Shown piece by piece: positions 34,545 to 48,204 of a stretch of 64,000 nucleotides of DNA. The stretch is from assembly GCA_033063855.1 (NCBI GenBank), contig CP093831.1, forward strand, positions 17,546,001-17,610,000. The letters run 5' to 3'. The DNA comes from Smittia aterrima (taxonomy: Eukaryota > Arthropoda > Insecta > Diptera > Chironomidae). The position numbers and the translations under genes are program-made. Each line of letters opens with the position of its first letter. Position 1 is the stretch's first letter. The notes below the pieces were generated by a model that was not told the origin of the DNA, made no database searches, and saw only the letters and a program-made list of their open reading frames with translations.

Positions 34545-37500
34545 AACATTTATATTGAATCCTAACTGCTTCTCGCTCAATAAAAGAAAACTTTTGACAT
34601 TAAGACGCTTTATCGTTATCGTTAATATTGGAGATCATCAAAAATCCTGAAGAAGAAAAAAGTTGAAGCTCAAGCTTTTAATGTTTAACATTGACTAACT
34701 CTGAGCTTTGAATTCAACTCCAGCAGACTACGCAATCGACTTTACAAAGAAAACTCAAACAGAGCTATTCATGAGAGTGTTGACGGATTCCAAGATGAGC
34801 ATCAGCGAATTTAAAATGCTCTCGAAATTCGCTTCTAAATACATTTTCAATTTAAAATCGAAGTCTCCAATTAAAGATCAACAAATTGATAAAGGAAATG
34901 TACACTCCATAAAATGACAACATCACTAATAGCAAGTGATGACGTTGAAGTCGTAAAAATCGAATGGTTAGTCAGAGAGAAAAGTTTTTGTTATAAATTT
35001 AGAATTTGTTAATGGAAGTTATCAAGTTCTTAGGGATTTTGACCAAAGAAAAAGTTTTCTTGAAAACCTCTCTCTCGAACTGAAATAAACTTGAACTCGC
35101 ATTGGTCGATTCAACAAAGACCAGAAGCCTTGAGACCTTGATACAAAGAAATCAATGAAGTTGCGAACTGTTCTTTCAATTTTTTATCATTTCCAATCCA
35201 TCGGGAGTTTTATTCTTTAAAAGCTTTTAAAATAAACTTTTGAAAGCTCAGCAAAAGCTTTTTAAAAGATAATCAAGACAGAAAACCTGAAATAAAATTT
35301 CAATTAGCCCTCTCGGTCTTTAAGCTTTCAACTTTTTCACACTGTGTTGGTGTCTTATGGATGAAATTGAAGCAACAGCGAGAAGACACATAAAACAGCG
35401 TGAACGTCGTGTTTGCGCGTAATGTCTAAAATAAAGCTCCGGAAAAACCTTGAGAATCAGACGAAAGTCGTCAACAACCACAAATTGATCGTTCGATTCG
35501 CTGTACATCGGAAACTTTATAGCCAATCTCGAAGGGAAGATTTTCATGGAACGTGGGCATGAGTTGCTTTATTCGTCATCTATAGAAAGCACTTTAAATG
35601 TAAGGAAGCGTCAATTTGCTTTGATTTTTATGACGGACTTTGAGCTGTCAAGTGGAGTGATTCAAGTTTTTTATTTGATAAAGTCTCCATTATTTAAAGA
35701 TAAAATCCACAGCTTCTGCTAGTCGAGTTTGTTTTATTAAATAATTAAGTTGTCTTAGCCTCATGATTTGGCCATGAACTGTAAATCATTCACAGCTCAA
35801 CTGAATTGCACTCGAATTGCTCGCTTCGTATCCATCTACGAGTCCCTTGTGAACGATAAAAACATTTCACACTCTTAATGACAACGAGAAGTTCATATGC
35901 AAACTCAAATGTTGCACGATTTCTGTGATGTTGCAACTGTTTGTTGGCTGTCAGCTTCAGACTATCAGGACACACTCGAACTGCTTGATGCTCTGCTCTG
36001 TTCCAAAATGTGTCGGGTAATAAAATTTGCATAAAGTCTTGTAGACAAAATCCTCGAGAGTCATTTATCATTCTTAGAAATGAATGCTTCGCAACCAAAT
36101 CTCGTTTTAATACACCACAGATTATTTTTCTCAGTTTCTCGAGCGAGAACATCAAAACTTTTCACGAAGAGCTTGTGAATTTCCTTATGCTTCACATTAA
36201 AAAGCGTTTAAAAGGCCAACGCACTAGCAAGGCAATTTGGGAAAGCATAAAATGAATAATTTCCTACCCGCAGCGTTTAATTTTTGTGTCTTTGCAAATT
36301 AAAGAACGTCAGGCAGTGCTTACGACTTCCTCAAGTGTCAACAACTATCTTGATGGAAAAAAAGGCAAATTCCATTGAGATGAGAAAGCGGGCGAGAAAA
36401 TCGTCAACGTGGGCGCAGGTAAATATTTCATGCTTTCATGCCTCAATGATTTCGTTTATTCAGCCCTAAAGATAACTTTTGCGAACAGCTACGCAAACCG
36501 TATTCAGCCTTGACCTAGTTAGAAACAGCAAATAGCAAATGGTTTTAATTTATTTTCTCGTGAAGAGAAGAAACTTCGAACATTTGGTCATGACAAGAAT
36601 ATATTGAAGTCGACGATGATGAAAATTTGATTTTCCATCAGAATATGAATTGAAATGACGAGGCTCGCGATGAAACATATTTCGTGTTGCATCAACTGTT
36701 TTGTATCAAATTTTAATTTAAAACTTGTCGAGCTATTCTCAAGTCACGTCACCACGTCACCAAAAATATTCAATTTAAAAGCATCGCAATAAGTTCTTAA
36801 AGCTCAAGAGAAAGGAGACGATTTATTCTTATTTCGAGATAAAATAGATTATGGAAAGATGTTTTTCGCAAATTCATCACAAAATGATTTCTTGTCTGAG
36901 GATGAAACTGGTTTGTTTTTGTAAACATCTTGCGAGGCTTTTTGCGAGAGATTAATATTTCCGAGAAGGAAAAAACGCTTTAGAAATATTTGGGGAGACA
37001 AAGAAGAAGGTTTGTCATATGAAATAGGTCAAACGTGTGTCGGTAGAGGAAACTCGCACGATTCAGTTTAATTAGGGTTCAGTGGAAATTAGAATAAATG
37101 TTTCGAAACTCGAGGAATGCCAAAAACTTTGTAAAAGATTCCCAAATGTAATTCATCATCTGAGATTGATGAGTTGTAGTTGAGACCTTCCTGGAAAGTT
37201 TTCAGCCCGTCTTATAAGCTCAATATATTAATCAAAGAAAGTTTCATTCTTCACGAGAAATATTGTGAAGGTCGACGAACGAAGCGTTTAAACATTTCCT
37301 GAGAAAATTTTTCTTATCGTTTCTCGATTGCTCAATTTTTCGAATCTATTTTAAGAATTTTCCAGTGAATCGCGCCTTAGGTTTGAAGCTCAAACATAAA
37401 TCAATCGAGGGTTGAACGAGACTTAATTGGATTTTCGTGTGTAAATTTTCATTTCGTTCGACAGACTTTTACAGCTGAGCGTCAACAAGAGTTGCCTTGA

Positions 37501-40299
37501 CCTGCTTCCAAACAGAAATATTTATCGAGGACCGACTATTCTGTTTGTTTACAAAGTAATGAGTGTTGGGGTGGCCAATAATTTGATACTTGTCATTGAG
37601 AAGAACAAAAGCTCAATGTAGAGTCATGAAAGGCTCTCATGAAAAATAGATTCGAGTAACTCATACACGCATCGAGCAATCTTGACCCTTTTACATAAAA
37701 TTTATTTAATAAGACGATAGTCTTGAATGAATGAAAATACCGATAAGCCTAACATTGAAACAAATGACTCGACACAACTCACGCTCGCCTCACGTTTATG
37801 TTCCTTTAACGTTTGAAAGCATTAATATATTATCAGGAACAGCTCGTCTCGACAATTTGTGATTTCGCAGTCATTTACATCGATTTTCTGCGTTTGCATG
37901 AGCTCACGAGTTGATCCAGCTGGCGATTATTCATGACGCAAAGCCTAAGGGCATTGAGAATCAAAAGAGAGAGAGAGAGAGCTTTCCAAGCTTTTGAACT
38001 ATCTAAAACAGCAAACAAAAATATTCCTTAAGCTTATTAAGAACAAAATTTTCATTAGATCTTCATTCAATCCTTCTCCGCAAGCTTTCGCCCTAATATT
38101 TACTCAGAAATTCCATTTAAATTTGAAAGCACACAAGAAATTTTAATTTAAATTGAATTGTCTTTGGATTCTCGAGTCTGAGTGTGCTCGCAATGCCGAT
38201 ATGCAAATTTATTTCCCCATCGCATCGTCTTTTACACATGAAAGCCATTAAACGAGCGGCAGATTGTGACTTGCAATAAAGGCATTCCAGTTACTCGTCT
38301 GGAGCTGAAATTTAGCACGAATCTCATAAAAAAACCTCGTTAAATGAAGAGTCATTTGTTCTTTTGCTCCAGAAAAAAGCTCTTTGCCAACTTTTTATTT
38401 TCCGTTATCCGACAAGTTGAGATGCGGTGATAACAAATGCAAATCATTCTTTTGTGGAAGCTGAATTTGGGTTACTGTGCCACACATGATTTATCATTGG
38501 TTCGTGCTGCCGTGGTAAAACCTAAATTGATAAAATGTGTAGGGCGTAATGACGACGACGAGCTTTTTACATCGCTCATCTCGTTGTGAAATGATTTGAA
38601 AGCTTTTACCATATTTCAGTTTTTTTTAACCTACTTATCACTTCTGATCCGATTACGAATTATGGAAATGAGACCAACGATGCTTATTAGCTGACGAACG
38701 AATCAAATTTCTCTCTCACTCTTGAAGTTTTTTTTTTTGCAATCAACAAGTGAGTTATGGAAGACCATGGAACGGTTTTGAATTTAAAGCTTTAAATGGA
38801 TAAAAATATGTCGACGCTTCCTTCAACTCTCATGAAAGCAGAGAATCTCGACTCGAGGCAATTTATGAAACTTCCAGGGAAACTCTCACATGTCCGGAAG
38901 AAAAGAAATAGGTCAAACGTGAGACCAAAAGTTGTTTTGTTGATTCGATTTCGATCTTTTTAATTAAATTTGTTTCATTGTTTATTGCTAAAAGAAAATA
39001 TCGTAGAGAGTATTGTGATTAAGGATTCATTCTGGAAGTACGTTGATATTTATGAAGAGAAGGTTTCAATGAGCTTGGAGGAGCTTTCAAAGTTTTCAGT
39101 TGATTGATAACGTGATTTCCGAACAATTTTCTTAGAGGCGACTTTAGGGAGAACAAACATAGACCTTGAGAAAGTTGAATAGAAGGAGGAGTACTGAAAT
39201 TTAAAATGTCTTGCTTCGCTTCCTTAAATTCCACGAATGTCCTCGATTGAGATAACAGCAACAAATAAAAGTTTTTCGAATTTATTCTCTGACTTTTTAT
39301 TTCTTCGGTGACTTTATTATCTCAATTTCGTAATCGATTGTCGTAACTTTTATTGCCGATCAGTTGAAGCTAGATAAACTTAATATTCCAAACGACAGAA
39401 CAGCTTAAATTGCATTTTGTTGAAGGTTCATCGGATGTCAATCAAGTCTGGAATTGAAATTTATCCAGTTCAGGTTTGGGAATTTTATGAAGCTAGTCTT
39501 TACTGACACAAGCTTTGCATCAGAAATTCATTTTAAAATGTCCACAGACCAAAATTTTGATTGTTGGTAAATGCTCGAAGCTTTTTCAAAAGGTTTTCGT
39601 CAACAAAATGTTAAAGTAGAAACTTTTCCAAATAAAAGTTCAACGAACGAAGAAGCAAAAATAAAATAAATCGAGTTTATATTTACCTCGATTCGATTTG
39701 ATTGAGAGGAATGGAAACGATTGATTTATGATTTCCATAAATTAAACGTTGACAAAAAGCTTTTCAACTGAAATTCACTGGGAGTTCTGAAAAACAATTT
39801 TCCAGGAAATAAATTCTTTAATTATATTTCGCCGAGGAATCGTTGGGGAAGAAAATGAATAAATCAGAAAGAACTTCGTCACGGGCATCGACTTAGAAAA
39901 TTTGTTTTCTGACAGATCAATGCGTAAAAATGAAATTCTTTAAGGAAATAAATGTTCGCCAACAAATTTTTTTTACAGAAAAAAGTTATTCAACAAAAAC
40001 GAAAAGTTTTCTTCATTTCAGCACCCAACATTACGAAATGTGGAAAATCTCTCTGACGCGATTCATAAAAAGTTTTCTTGGTCTTGAAACTTAAACATAA
40101 TTAATTCTTATCGTTTGCAGAATCAAAAGTTTCCATTTCGAGACTCGTCTGTCATTTTCTGCAATTGTTAATTAATTTTCTCTCTATCATGACTCTCAGC
40201 ACTGAGCGTAGAATGTTTTGTTGTTGTTTGGAGCTTAATTTAAAAACACTTGTTACCTCAAGTTGAGTTTATTAATTCAGTGAACAGTCAACTCTGGTG
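34545..40299. other. Long intergenic stretch, no supported gene
   Basis: About 5.7 kb. Short ORFs near 34.7, 35.3, 36.0, 36.3 and 39.0 kb show no recognised motifs and no credible exon partners. Only a short (GA)n run is notable. Confidence 0.55.
37966..37981. repeat. (GA)n microsatellite
   Basis: An uninterrupted run of about eight GA units, visible directly in the sequence. Confidence 0.8.
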
Positions 40300-41170
40300 G
40301 TGAATGAAGATTTAGTGTCAGCAGTAAATGAGATTGTCTCGAAAGTTTACCACACCATAATCTCTACCTCAAACAACTCTAATGTAAAGGACTTGATAGC
40401 CAAGAGTGTTGATAGCAAGCACAGCAGGATTAGTCCGATTAGACACGACCGGGGAAATTGCGCCGGTTACAAATAAGCAACAAGGAATTTAATTCAATTT
40501 TCTTAGACAGCTTCTCGTCATTCAGATTTTACCTTAGAATTTCTAAGTTTAGCTCGACTTTGTGTTAATCAACTCTGAAAGGAGTGTCGAACGTAATGAA
40601 ATATTTGAAACTTTGTGGAAGAGAAACCTTTTTCACCGTAAACTTGATTTTTGCTGATGGCGATTTAGAGACAATGAGAACGTTCACGCCTTTCATGAAA
40701 TGTTTCGAAGTTTTTCCGTCGGTTGTCAGCATATTTCACAACAATTCATTCTACGGAGAGGGCAATGAACTGTTTCTTGGAAAATTTACAAACCTCCAAA
40801 GTTGTCCCATCAACAATGTGACAGTTGAAGACGATCTCACTGAGTTCAAATACGAATTTCTTAACGGGAGACATCAGTTGAATGGATTTGACAAGAAGCG
40901 TCTCAATGCCTTAGCGAATATTTGAACTATAAGAGAAATATTACGTCTTAGGACATTTCTGGGCCTATGGGGGGTGAGCCTCACCCGGTGAGATGGTCAA
41001 TCATCTTCGAGACTGGAATGGCAATCGGAGTTTTGGGATTGTTCGAAAATAATTTCGAAGAAATTGGAATCTAAAACTTTTTCCATAAAACAAATCGATA
41101 GCGTGTGATTGACATCAGAACTGCCTACTTCCAGTGCTTTCATGATCTTAACAGCGGACACTTCAGAAGC
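40300..41170 (+). pseudogene. Degraded ionotropic receptor
   Basis: Blocks co-linear with the IRs downstream can be followed through stops and frame changes. About 40300-40475 reads VNEDLVSAVNEIVSKVYHTI, like the LNDEVLEAVNLIFEKVF region of the IR at 41841. About 40580-40925 contains KFTNLQSCPINNVTV and LNGFDKKRLNALANI, like the NMQRCPIRLVTF...SGFDMGIIEVIAE region. About 40960-41075 keeps a WSIIF...TGMAIGVLGLFENN block like WGSILPNKTTTGAILRIIKN. A weak match to the segment before M1 follows. In-frame stops occur after ANI and in the block near 40957, and the pore and M2 are gone. Confidence 0.75.
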
Positions 41171-41840
41171 CTAAACAATCATTTGGACTTCTTTTCTTAT
41201 TTCACTCAACAAACTCACTGTTTATTTTGAGATCTAACCATCAACTTATTTTGTATAATCATAATCACAGCTGGCAGCGAGAAACTTTTTCGTTTTCTCT
41301 CAAAGGATGTTTTGCCTCTTTCAATGAAGCATTTATATTTTTCTGGAATCCGATGGCCATTTTTTCTTTGAATCAAATTCCCGTATTTTCTATATCGGTA
41401 TAGGCCGAATGTTTATGAAAGGGAACTCTAAGTTTGCTAATTACTTACTGAACTTTAGTTTTCTTGGAATAAAGTTTTCCAATGTGAAACAACTCGCGAA
41501 CTGCTGAGAAAGCTTCTACTGACATCGCTTTATTCAATCAAAAGTATTATAAAACTTTTATTTCCGCAAAACTTATTTCTGAAATTGAAATATCTAATCG
41601 TTATTCAATAATAAGAAGTTCAACGTTAACAGCTCGATGAGTTGATCTCAAGACTTATCCGATAAGTAGAGTTCTTTGATTGTTTTCCTTCTTGAACTGA
41701 TCAGCTTAACGCTTTGAGATTCATTTAAGATTCATTATTGTCAAACATAGTGTCGACAAACAACTTAAAGTGTCACAAAAAATAATGTTTTATTCTAGAA
41801 ATCGTTTGTTCAGTTAGTCGTCAGAGCTTAGACACTAATA
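41171..41840. other. Spacer between IR pseudogene and first intact cluster IR
   Basis: AT-rich, no ORF of note. Presumably contains the promoter of the IR starting at 41841. Confidence 0.5.
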
Positions 41841-43863
41841 ATGGTTTTAAATTGTTTAAAGCTTTCAATTTTTGTTTTAATTTTCTTTTCGCCTCATTCG
41901 ACATTCTCATTAAATGAAGATTTGTTCCTCAGAGATATCACTGAACCTTTGAACGACGAAGTGCTGGAAGCAGTTAATTTGATTTTCGAAAAAGTTTTCG
42001 TGAAAGCTTTTAAAACTGTGAACATCATAACTTCGGTGGAAGATCCTCTCGAGCCTCATTTCATGAAGTTTAAAACAGCTTTGCTACGAAAAAGTAAAGA
42101 ATCGAGCGTTTTTTGTTTCGATGACTACAATCTCACGATGCGAACAGATTGGAGAACTTTTAACGTTTTTCTCATCGACTCAATTCAATCATTTGAGGTT
42201 TTATTTAAACACATCACTAAGGAAAAGTTTAATTCGCGTGGAAAGTTTCTCTTTGTTCCTATCAACGGAAAATTAAAAGGATTGGACAGAGTTTTTGAGG
42301 CGATGTGGAGTAAAAACATTTTCAATGTCAACGCAATCCTTGAAGTAAATGGCGCCGTGAGAGTCGTGACGTTCTTTCCCTTTAAAGCCAACAGTTGTGG
42401 AGACACAACGCCAGTTTTCTGGGATGAGTTTCAAAATGGATCATTCGGAAAAGAGTGGAAAAAGATTTTCCCAAGTAAATTGAGGAATATGCAACGATGT
42501 CCGATCAGACTTGTAACATTTGATCGTTGTCCAGCAACTTGTGTCGAACAAGTTGGAGATGTTGTAAAGGTTTCAGGATTCGATATGGGAATAATTGAAG
42601 TAATCGCGGAGAGGCTGAACTTCACTTTGGAGACTACAGTTCTTCTTGGACCTGAGCAGTGGGGATCGATTCTCCCAAACAAGACGACAACTGGAGCCAT
42701 TCTAAGAATAATTAAAAACGAATCAGATATCGCGATTGGAAGTTACATATTACGTCGCAATCGAGTGGAGATCATGGACAGCAGCATGGTTTACTTTAGT
42801 TTTCCGATCGTCTTTGCAATTCCTTTGGGCGTGAAACTAACTTCCTTCGAAAAGCTGATGAGACCTTACGACTTTCCAGTTTGGATTTGTCTATTGATCA
42901 TTTTAGGTTTCGGAATGATTGTCGTTTTGCTCTTGAATATGAAACTAAAGAAAGTCAGAGCATTTGTTTATGGAAAAGGAGTCACGACGCCTGTGATTAA
43001 CATGGCGATTGCAGTTTTTGGTGGATCGCAGAAGCTTTTACCTCAAAGAAACTTTGCTCGCTTCATTTTAATGATGTTTCTGATTTTCTGTTTGGTTCAA
43101 CGAAATGTTTATCAAGGATTACTCTACAACTTTCTCAAATCTGATGGAAGGAAGAAAGAGGTGCAAACAATCGACGAAATGGTATCAAAAGGCTTTCAGT
43201 TCAAGATGTTCGAGTCATACGTTGATATCATACAGAATATTCCGAAAATTTATGACAAGTAAGCATCTTACATTGAACGACATGAAAATGAATTTAAAAC
43301 TTTAATTTTCTAGCCGAAAAATTGTTAAAACCGAAGATAAGTTCGTTGAAAGTCTAAGTAACGGTGAGGCGATGAATTTTGCGTTCATGACTCAGATAAC
43401 TGACGTCATCCATCGGAACAAGATTTCGGATAAATCGACTCCACTCAAAGTTTGCAAGGAGCGTATTTTGACAGCCAATATCGTCATGTATTTTCCTAAA
43501 AATTATTATTTACGAGAATCTGTCGATGCTCGTCTAAAAGAGCTTCAAACCACTGGAATTCTGGAATTCTGGACTCAAAAATATGCCGACAAGAGATTCC
43601 TCAATATTAAACCTCAACATAAGGGACCCACAAAAATGGAAATCAGCCAACTCGCTGGAGTTTTCAATCTTTGGTTCATTGGATTGGGAATATCAATAAT
43701 TGTTTTCGTATTCGAACTCACTCATTCTTCGTTGAATTCCTTCAAAAACACAAAAGGCAACATTTACATTAAGGTAAAGAAACTCTTCGTTAATTGCTTC
43801 AAAAAGACACGAAAAGTCAAACCGCAAATAACAGAAACACGAATCAAACAAAATATTTCCTAA
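41841..43863 (+). CDS. Divergent ionotropic receptor, copy B
   Basis: Exons 41841..43258 and 43314..43863 give 655 aa. A signal peptide (about 1-23) and a long extracellular region with Cys-containing S1-like part (CPIRLVTFDRCPATCVEQ) precede M1 at about 345-367 (PYDFPVWICLLIILGF). The pore segment AVFGGSQKLLPQRNFARF lies at about 390-408, then M2 and YQGLLYNFLKSD. A second ligand-binding lobe (about 425-580) is followed by M3 at about 588-612 (LWFIGLGISIIVFVFEL) and a short cytoplasmic tail. It is a close tandem paralogue of the gene at 44341, and the two share a 116-nt identical tract (42948-43063). Odorant- or tastant-gated cation channel by family; ligand unknown. Confidence 0.92.
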
Positions 43864-44340
43864 AGTAAGGCAAATTTTCTTTCGAGATTTACATAATTAA
43901 ACAATTTTCGTATCACATTTGACATTCATAGCAAGCAAACAATGAGATTGTATCGAGTGTGTATTCATGGATGTGTTGACTTATATATCGTGTGACGAGA
44001 ATTATTAATTTTGCTGAAATAAAATGAGTTAATTAAAGCATTGGTTTCAATTTGTTTATAGGCTTAGGGCTTGTTCTCAAACCAACGTGATCAAAAGATA
44101 ACTTTCTCTCTTGAAGTCGTGGACAATTCCCTTTCAATTTAAAGTTAATTAGACCTCCAAAGCCTAATGGATACAAGATCTTGGAACAGTCCCTAAATTA
44201 TAACTTTTCGGTAAATGGATTGATATTTAAACAATGAACTGTGTCACACGAGACATTTGTTTTATCTCATTTCTTGGAAATTTTAGTAAAGTCTGAGGTC
44301 TCATCGTCTTTTGTAGTTGGCTGCTCGTAGAAGTGTGAAG
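43864..44340. other. Spacer between tandem IRs B and C
   Basis: AATAAA near 44015 probably ends the upstream transcript. No ORF of note. Confidence 0.5.
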
Positions 44341-46304
44341 ATGTTTCGGAATAGTTTAAAACTTCAATTTGTGATTTTAGTTTCAATTTTAAATTTAGCC
44401 TTTTCACTGAATCACGATTTGTTCCTTAATGACAAGACGCCTCCTTTAAACGAAGAATTGCTTGATGCTGCTCAATTGATTTTTGACAAAACCTTCGTGA
44501 AACATGTTCCAACAGTCAATATGGTCACTGTGGTTAAAGATCCTCTCGATCCTTATTTCATGAAGTTCCAGACAGCTTTGATAAAAAGGAATCGAGGCAA
44601 AACAATTTATCGATTCGACACTTATCCGTTTATTCGCATCATGAAAACAAAACTGAGAAGTTCAAGTGTTTTCCTTATCGATTCGTACAGCTCGTTTGAG
44701 CTTTTGATCAAAGACATTACTCCGAACAGGTTCAAGTTTCGCGGGAAGTTTCTCTTCCTTCCGATCTATGGAAAGCTTGAAGGATTGGATAAAATATTCG
44801 ATGCAATGTGGAAGATAAGTCTCTTCAATGTAAACGCAATCATCGAAGAAGATGGCTCAATTCAAGTGGTTACGTTTTTCCCTTTCAAACCACACAGTTG
44901 CGGTGACACTTCCCCAGTTTTCTGGGATGAGTTTCGAGATGGAGCGTTCGGAAAGCCATTTAAAGAAATATATCCGTACAAGCAAAGAAACCTCTACGGA
45001 TGTCCAATCAGACTTGTAACGTTTGATCGTTGTCCAGCAACTTGTGTCGAGAAAGTTGGAGATGCAGTGAAGGTTTCAGGGTTTGATATGGGAATAATTG
45101 AAGTAATCGCGGAATATATTAATTTTACTTTGGATACGACAGTTCTTCTCGGACCTGAGCAGTGGGGATCAATTCTCCCAAACAAGTCGACGACTGGAGC
45201 CATTAAAAAGATTCTTAACAACGAATCTGATATCGCGATCGGAAATTACATATTACGTCAAAATCGAGCAGAGATCATGGACAGCAGCATGGTTTACTTT
45301 AGTTTTCCAATCGTCTTTGCAATTCCTTTAGGAGAGAAGCTCACATCGTTCCAAAAACTCATGAGACCTTACGACTTTCCAGTTTGGATTTGCCTCCTTT
45401 TGACTTTAGGTTTCGGTTTGATAATAGTTTTGCTTTTGAATTTGAAATTGAAGAAAGTCAGAGCATTTGTTTATGGAAAAGGAGTCACGACGCCTGTGAT
45501 TAACATGGCGATTGCAGTTTTTGGTGGATCGCAGAAGCTTTTACCTCAAAGAAACTTTGCTCGCTTTATTTTAATGATGTTTCTGATTTTTTGTTTGGTT
45601 CAACGAAATGTTTATCAAGGATTGCTCTACAATTTCCTCAAATCTGATGGAAGGAAGAGAGAAGTTCAATCAATCGACGAAATGGAGGCAAAGGGATTCG
45701 ACTTTTACATGTACGAGTCATATGTTGACATAATTCAGAGTCAGCCGAAAATTTACGACAAGTAAGTTTATAAAATGAACCTAAAGTCCGATCGTAAAAG
45801 TTTTCATTTTCTAGTAGGAAGATAATTCTCAAAGAAGAAGATTTTATTTTCAATCGACCTCTCGACGATTCAGTGAAATCTGCGTTTATGACTCAGATAA
45901 CTGATGTCATCTACCGAAATGAACGAACCCACAAATCATTTGTTCTTAAAGTCTGCAAGGAAAACGTTTTGACAGTCAGCATCGTCATGTACTTTCCGAA
46001 ACATTCTTATTTGCGAGAATCTGTCGACTTTCGACTTCACGAGCTTCGAACGGCAGGAATCCTTGAATTTTGGACGCAAAAGTATGCTGACAAGAGATTC
46101 TTAAACATAAAGACTCCGTACAAAGGTCCAACGAAAATGGAAATCGGCCAACTCATCGGAGTTTTCAATCTTTGGTTCATTGGCATGGGAATTTCAATCA
46201 TTGTGTTCATATTTGAATTGACTCGTTCTTCATTGATGAATTCCTTCAAGAACACTAAAGCACAGAAGGCTATAAAGACATTTAGTGGCTTCGTGAAGAA
46301 GTGA
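44341..46304 (+). CDS. Divergent ionotropic receptor, copy C
   Basis: Exons 44341..45761 and 45815..46304 give 636 aa. The ATG MFRNSLKLQF was chosen over an upstream in-frame TTG because it gives an immediate signal peptide. Layout and intron position match the IR at 41841: S1-like CPIRLVTFDRCPATCVEK, M1 near 345-367 (PYDFPVWICLLLTLGF), pore and LPQRNFARF near 400, YQGLLYNFLKSD, second lobe, and M3 near 587-610. The protein is very similar to copy B around the channel but clearly divergent in the first 200 residues, the part most likely to set ligand specificity or co-receptor contact. Recent tandem duplicate. Confidence 0.92.
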
Positions 46305-48204
46305 ATCTTTGATCAATTAGATTTATTTATAGAAAATATCTTTAATGATTTATGAAGTCTCTAACCGCTAGAGTCTGGCGTGTGTTCCACTTAAATTCGA
46401 CACTTAAATACTTCTTGATCAATTCAAATTTTAATAATGTTTGCTCATAAAATTGTCTGTCGAGGACTCGTTTATCAGTTACGACAGTGTGCCTTTTGAT
46501 TTATTGAAGTTATTTACGATAAATAAAAAATAATCTGATCGCACCTCACAAAGAACATAAAGTTTGAGTTAAGAAATGTTTAACAATAAACTAAAGCGAT
46601 AAACCAAATAGAGCACATGATCGAACAAAGCCTTACAAGGTTCAGCCTTTCTATGAAGATATTCAACAGAAAATCTCGTTTTCGGTTCACATAAAAAATG
46701 ATTTATCGGTGGACGTTAAAAAAGTTATAGCAAAAGTTTTCAGGGGGACAACTGAGAGCCCCATGCATTTTATTATAGAACAACGGTTGATTTATCGCTC
46801 TTTTGCTCATCGCAATGAACTTTAAGCGATCGATTTTTGTGAAACTATTTGACTAGACCTTTATATAGAACTTAAATCTTCATCTAAATCAAATATTTGT
46901 AATCAATTTATTGAAAGCTTCAAAACAAATTTCACATTCGATGATTTGCAAAACATTTAAAGCTTAACACGAAAGCATTTCACGTCAGCAAAACCCGGTT
47001 GAAGACAGTTCTGCAATTACTCGACATACGACCACAACGATTTACTCAATCTTCATTTGGGTTATTGAATCTACAACTAAAGCAATTTCGGTCTTTTCAA
47101 TCAACCTTGAACTCTGTTCGAAGCTTTTTTTCACCAAAAACTTATCTTGACGGTGGCTTGCGGTGAGGACAAAAGTTTATTTATCAAAATGATTTTAATT
47201 CAATTTGTTGATTTGAAAACTTGAAATCTTATCACAGTTAGAATTTTGAATTATTCATGTCGAGTCGTTTTGACTAGCGAAGACTTGAAATAATGTTTGG
47301 CACACATTCATATGAAGTTCTATCGAAAGCTTCTTAATATTTGCGATAGCAAGATTGCTGGTTGAATGCCAACAATTTTTTTCAGCTTAAAAGCTCATTC
47401 TCAGCAGTTTGACGTTGCTCATCACTTTGTAATGCCTGAAGCTATTAAATTTGATATGAAATCTGTGAAATATCCGTACAAGACTCAACTTTTACAATAT
47501 TACGACTTCGAACGTTTCTCTTTTTGTTTTACCAAAATGATTCGATATTTCTCATAAAAGTTGCCTTGAAAATCGTCAGTTATTGGATTTTATTTTATTA
47601 TCTGGGAGCAATTTACTCGGATCGTACATGACTTTGCTTAATCGTCTTCTCTCATGGGATAGAAAAACGAGGAATCACAATGGCTTTCCATTACAATAAA
47701 CTTTAGTGCCCAAGCTTAACAAGGAAACTCTCAATTTTCGATTGATTCGAGTTCATTGATTTTTTTTTGCTGACTTTGGTTATTCTCGCAACATTGTCAA
47801 GCTTGTCGTGATTTCATCGCGTGTAGTTAATTGAGTGTTAAACAAAATTGAAAATATCTCCAGTAAAAGTTGAATTTTTCATTAAAAACAACAAAGTGTC
47901 CCTCATAACTAATTTGTTGACGTTAATTATCCAACTGATCGTTCGAGTTTAGTCTAAAAGTAGAATCTTTAGCCACATCACTTAAATTAATGACTTGTTT
48001 AAATATCACTTTTTTATTCCTTTACATGTACAGAAAATTTTAAATTGATTTCAATCATTTATTCATTCGCCCATCAATCATTCGTCAATGTTTCGATACA
48101 ATTGAGAATGAAAAAGAACAAAAAGCTTATCGTCGATAAGTTATCGGCGATTTTCTGTCACAGTTTACGGTCGAAAAGTTTTTTTTTTATTAAAATCATA
48201 AATC
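46305..48204. other. Intergenic within IR cluster, no supported gene
   Basis: 1.9 kb. The 63-codon frame at 47366 has no similarity to IRs. No IR remnants were recognised. Confidence 0.5.

Noticed and set aside
34708..34990. ORF after the EcKinase gene that might be a second kinase start
   Set aside because: No similarity to EcKinase N-terminal motifs (WLNxxFFE, NVVIK); starts at TTG.
35790..36255. Overlapping frames on both strands
   Set aside because: No domain, no splice sites giving a longer product, mutual shadows.
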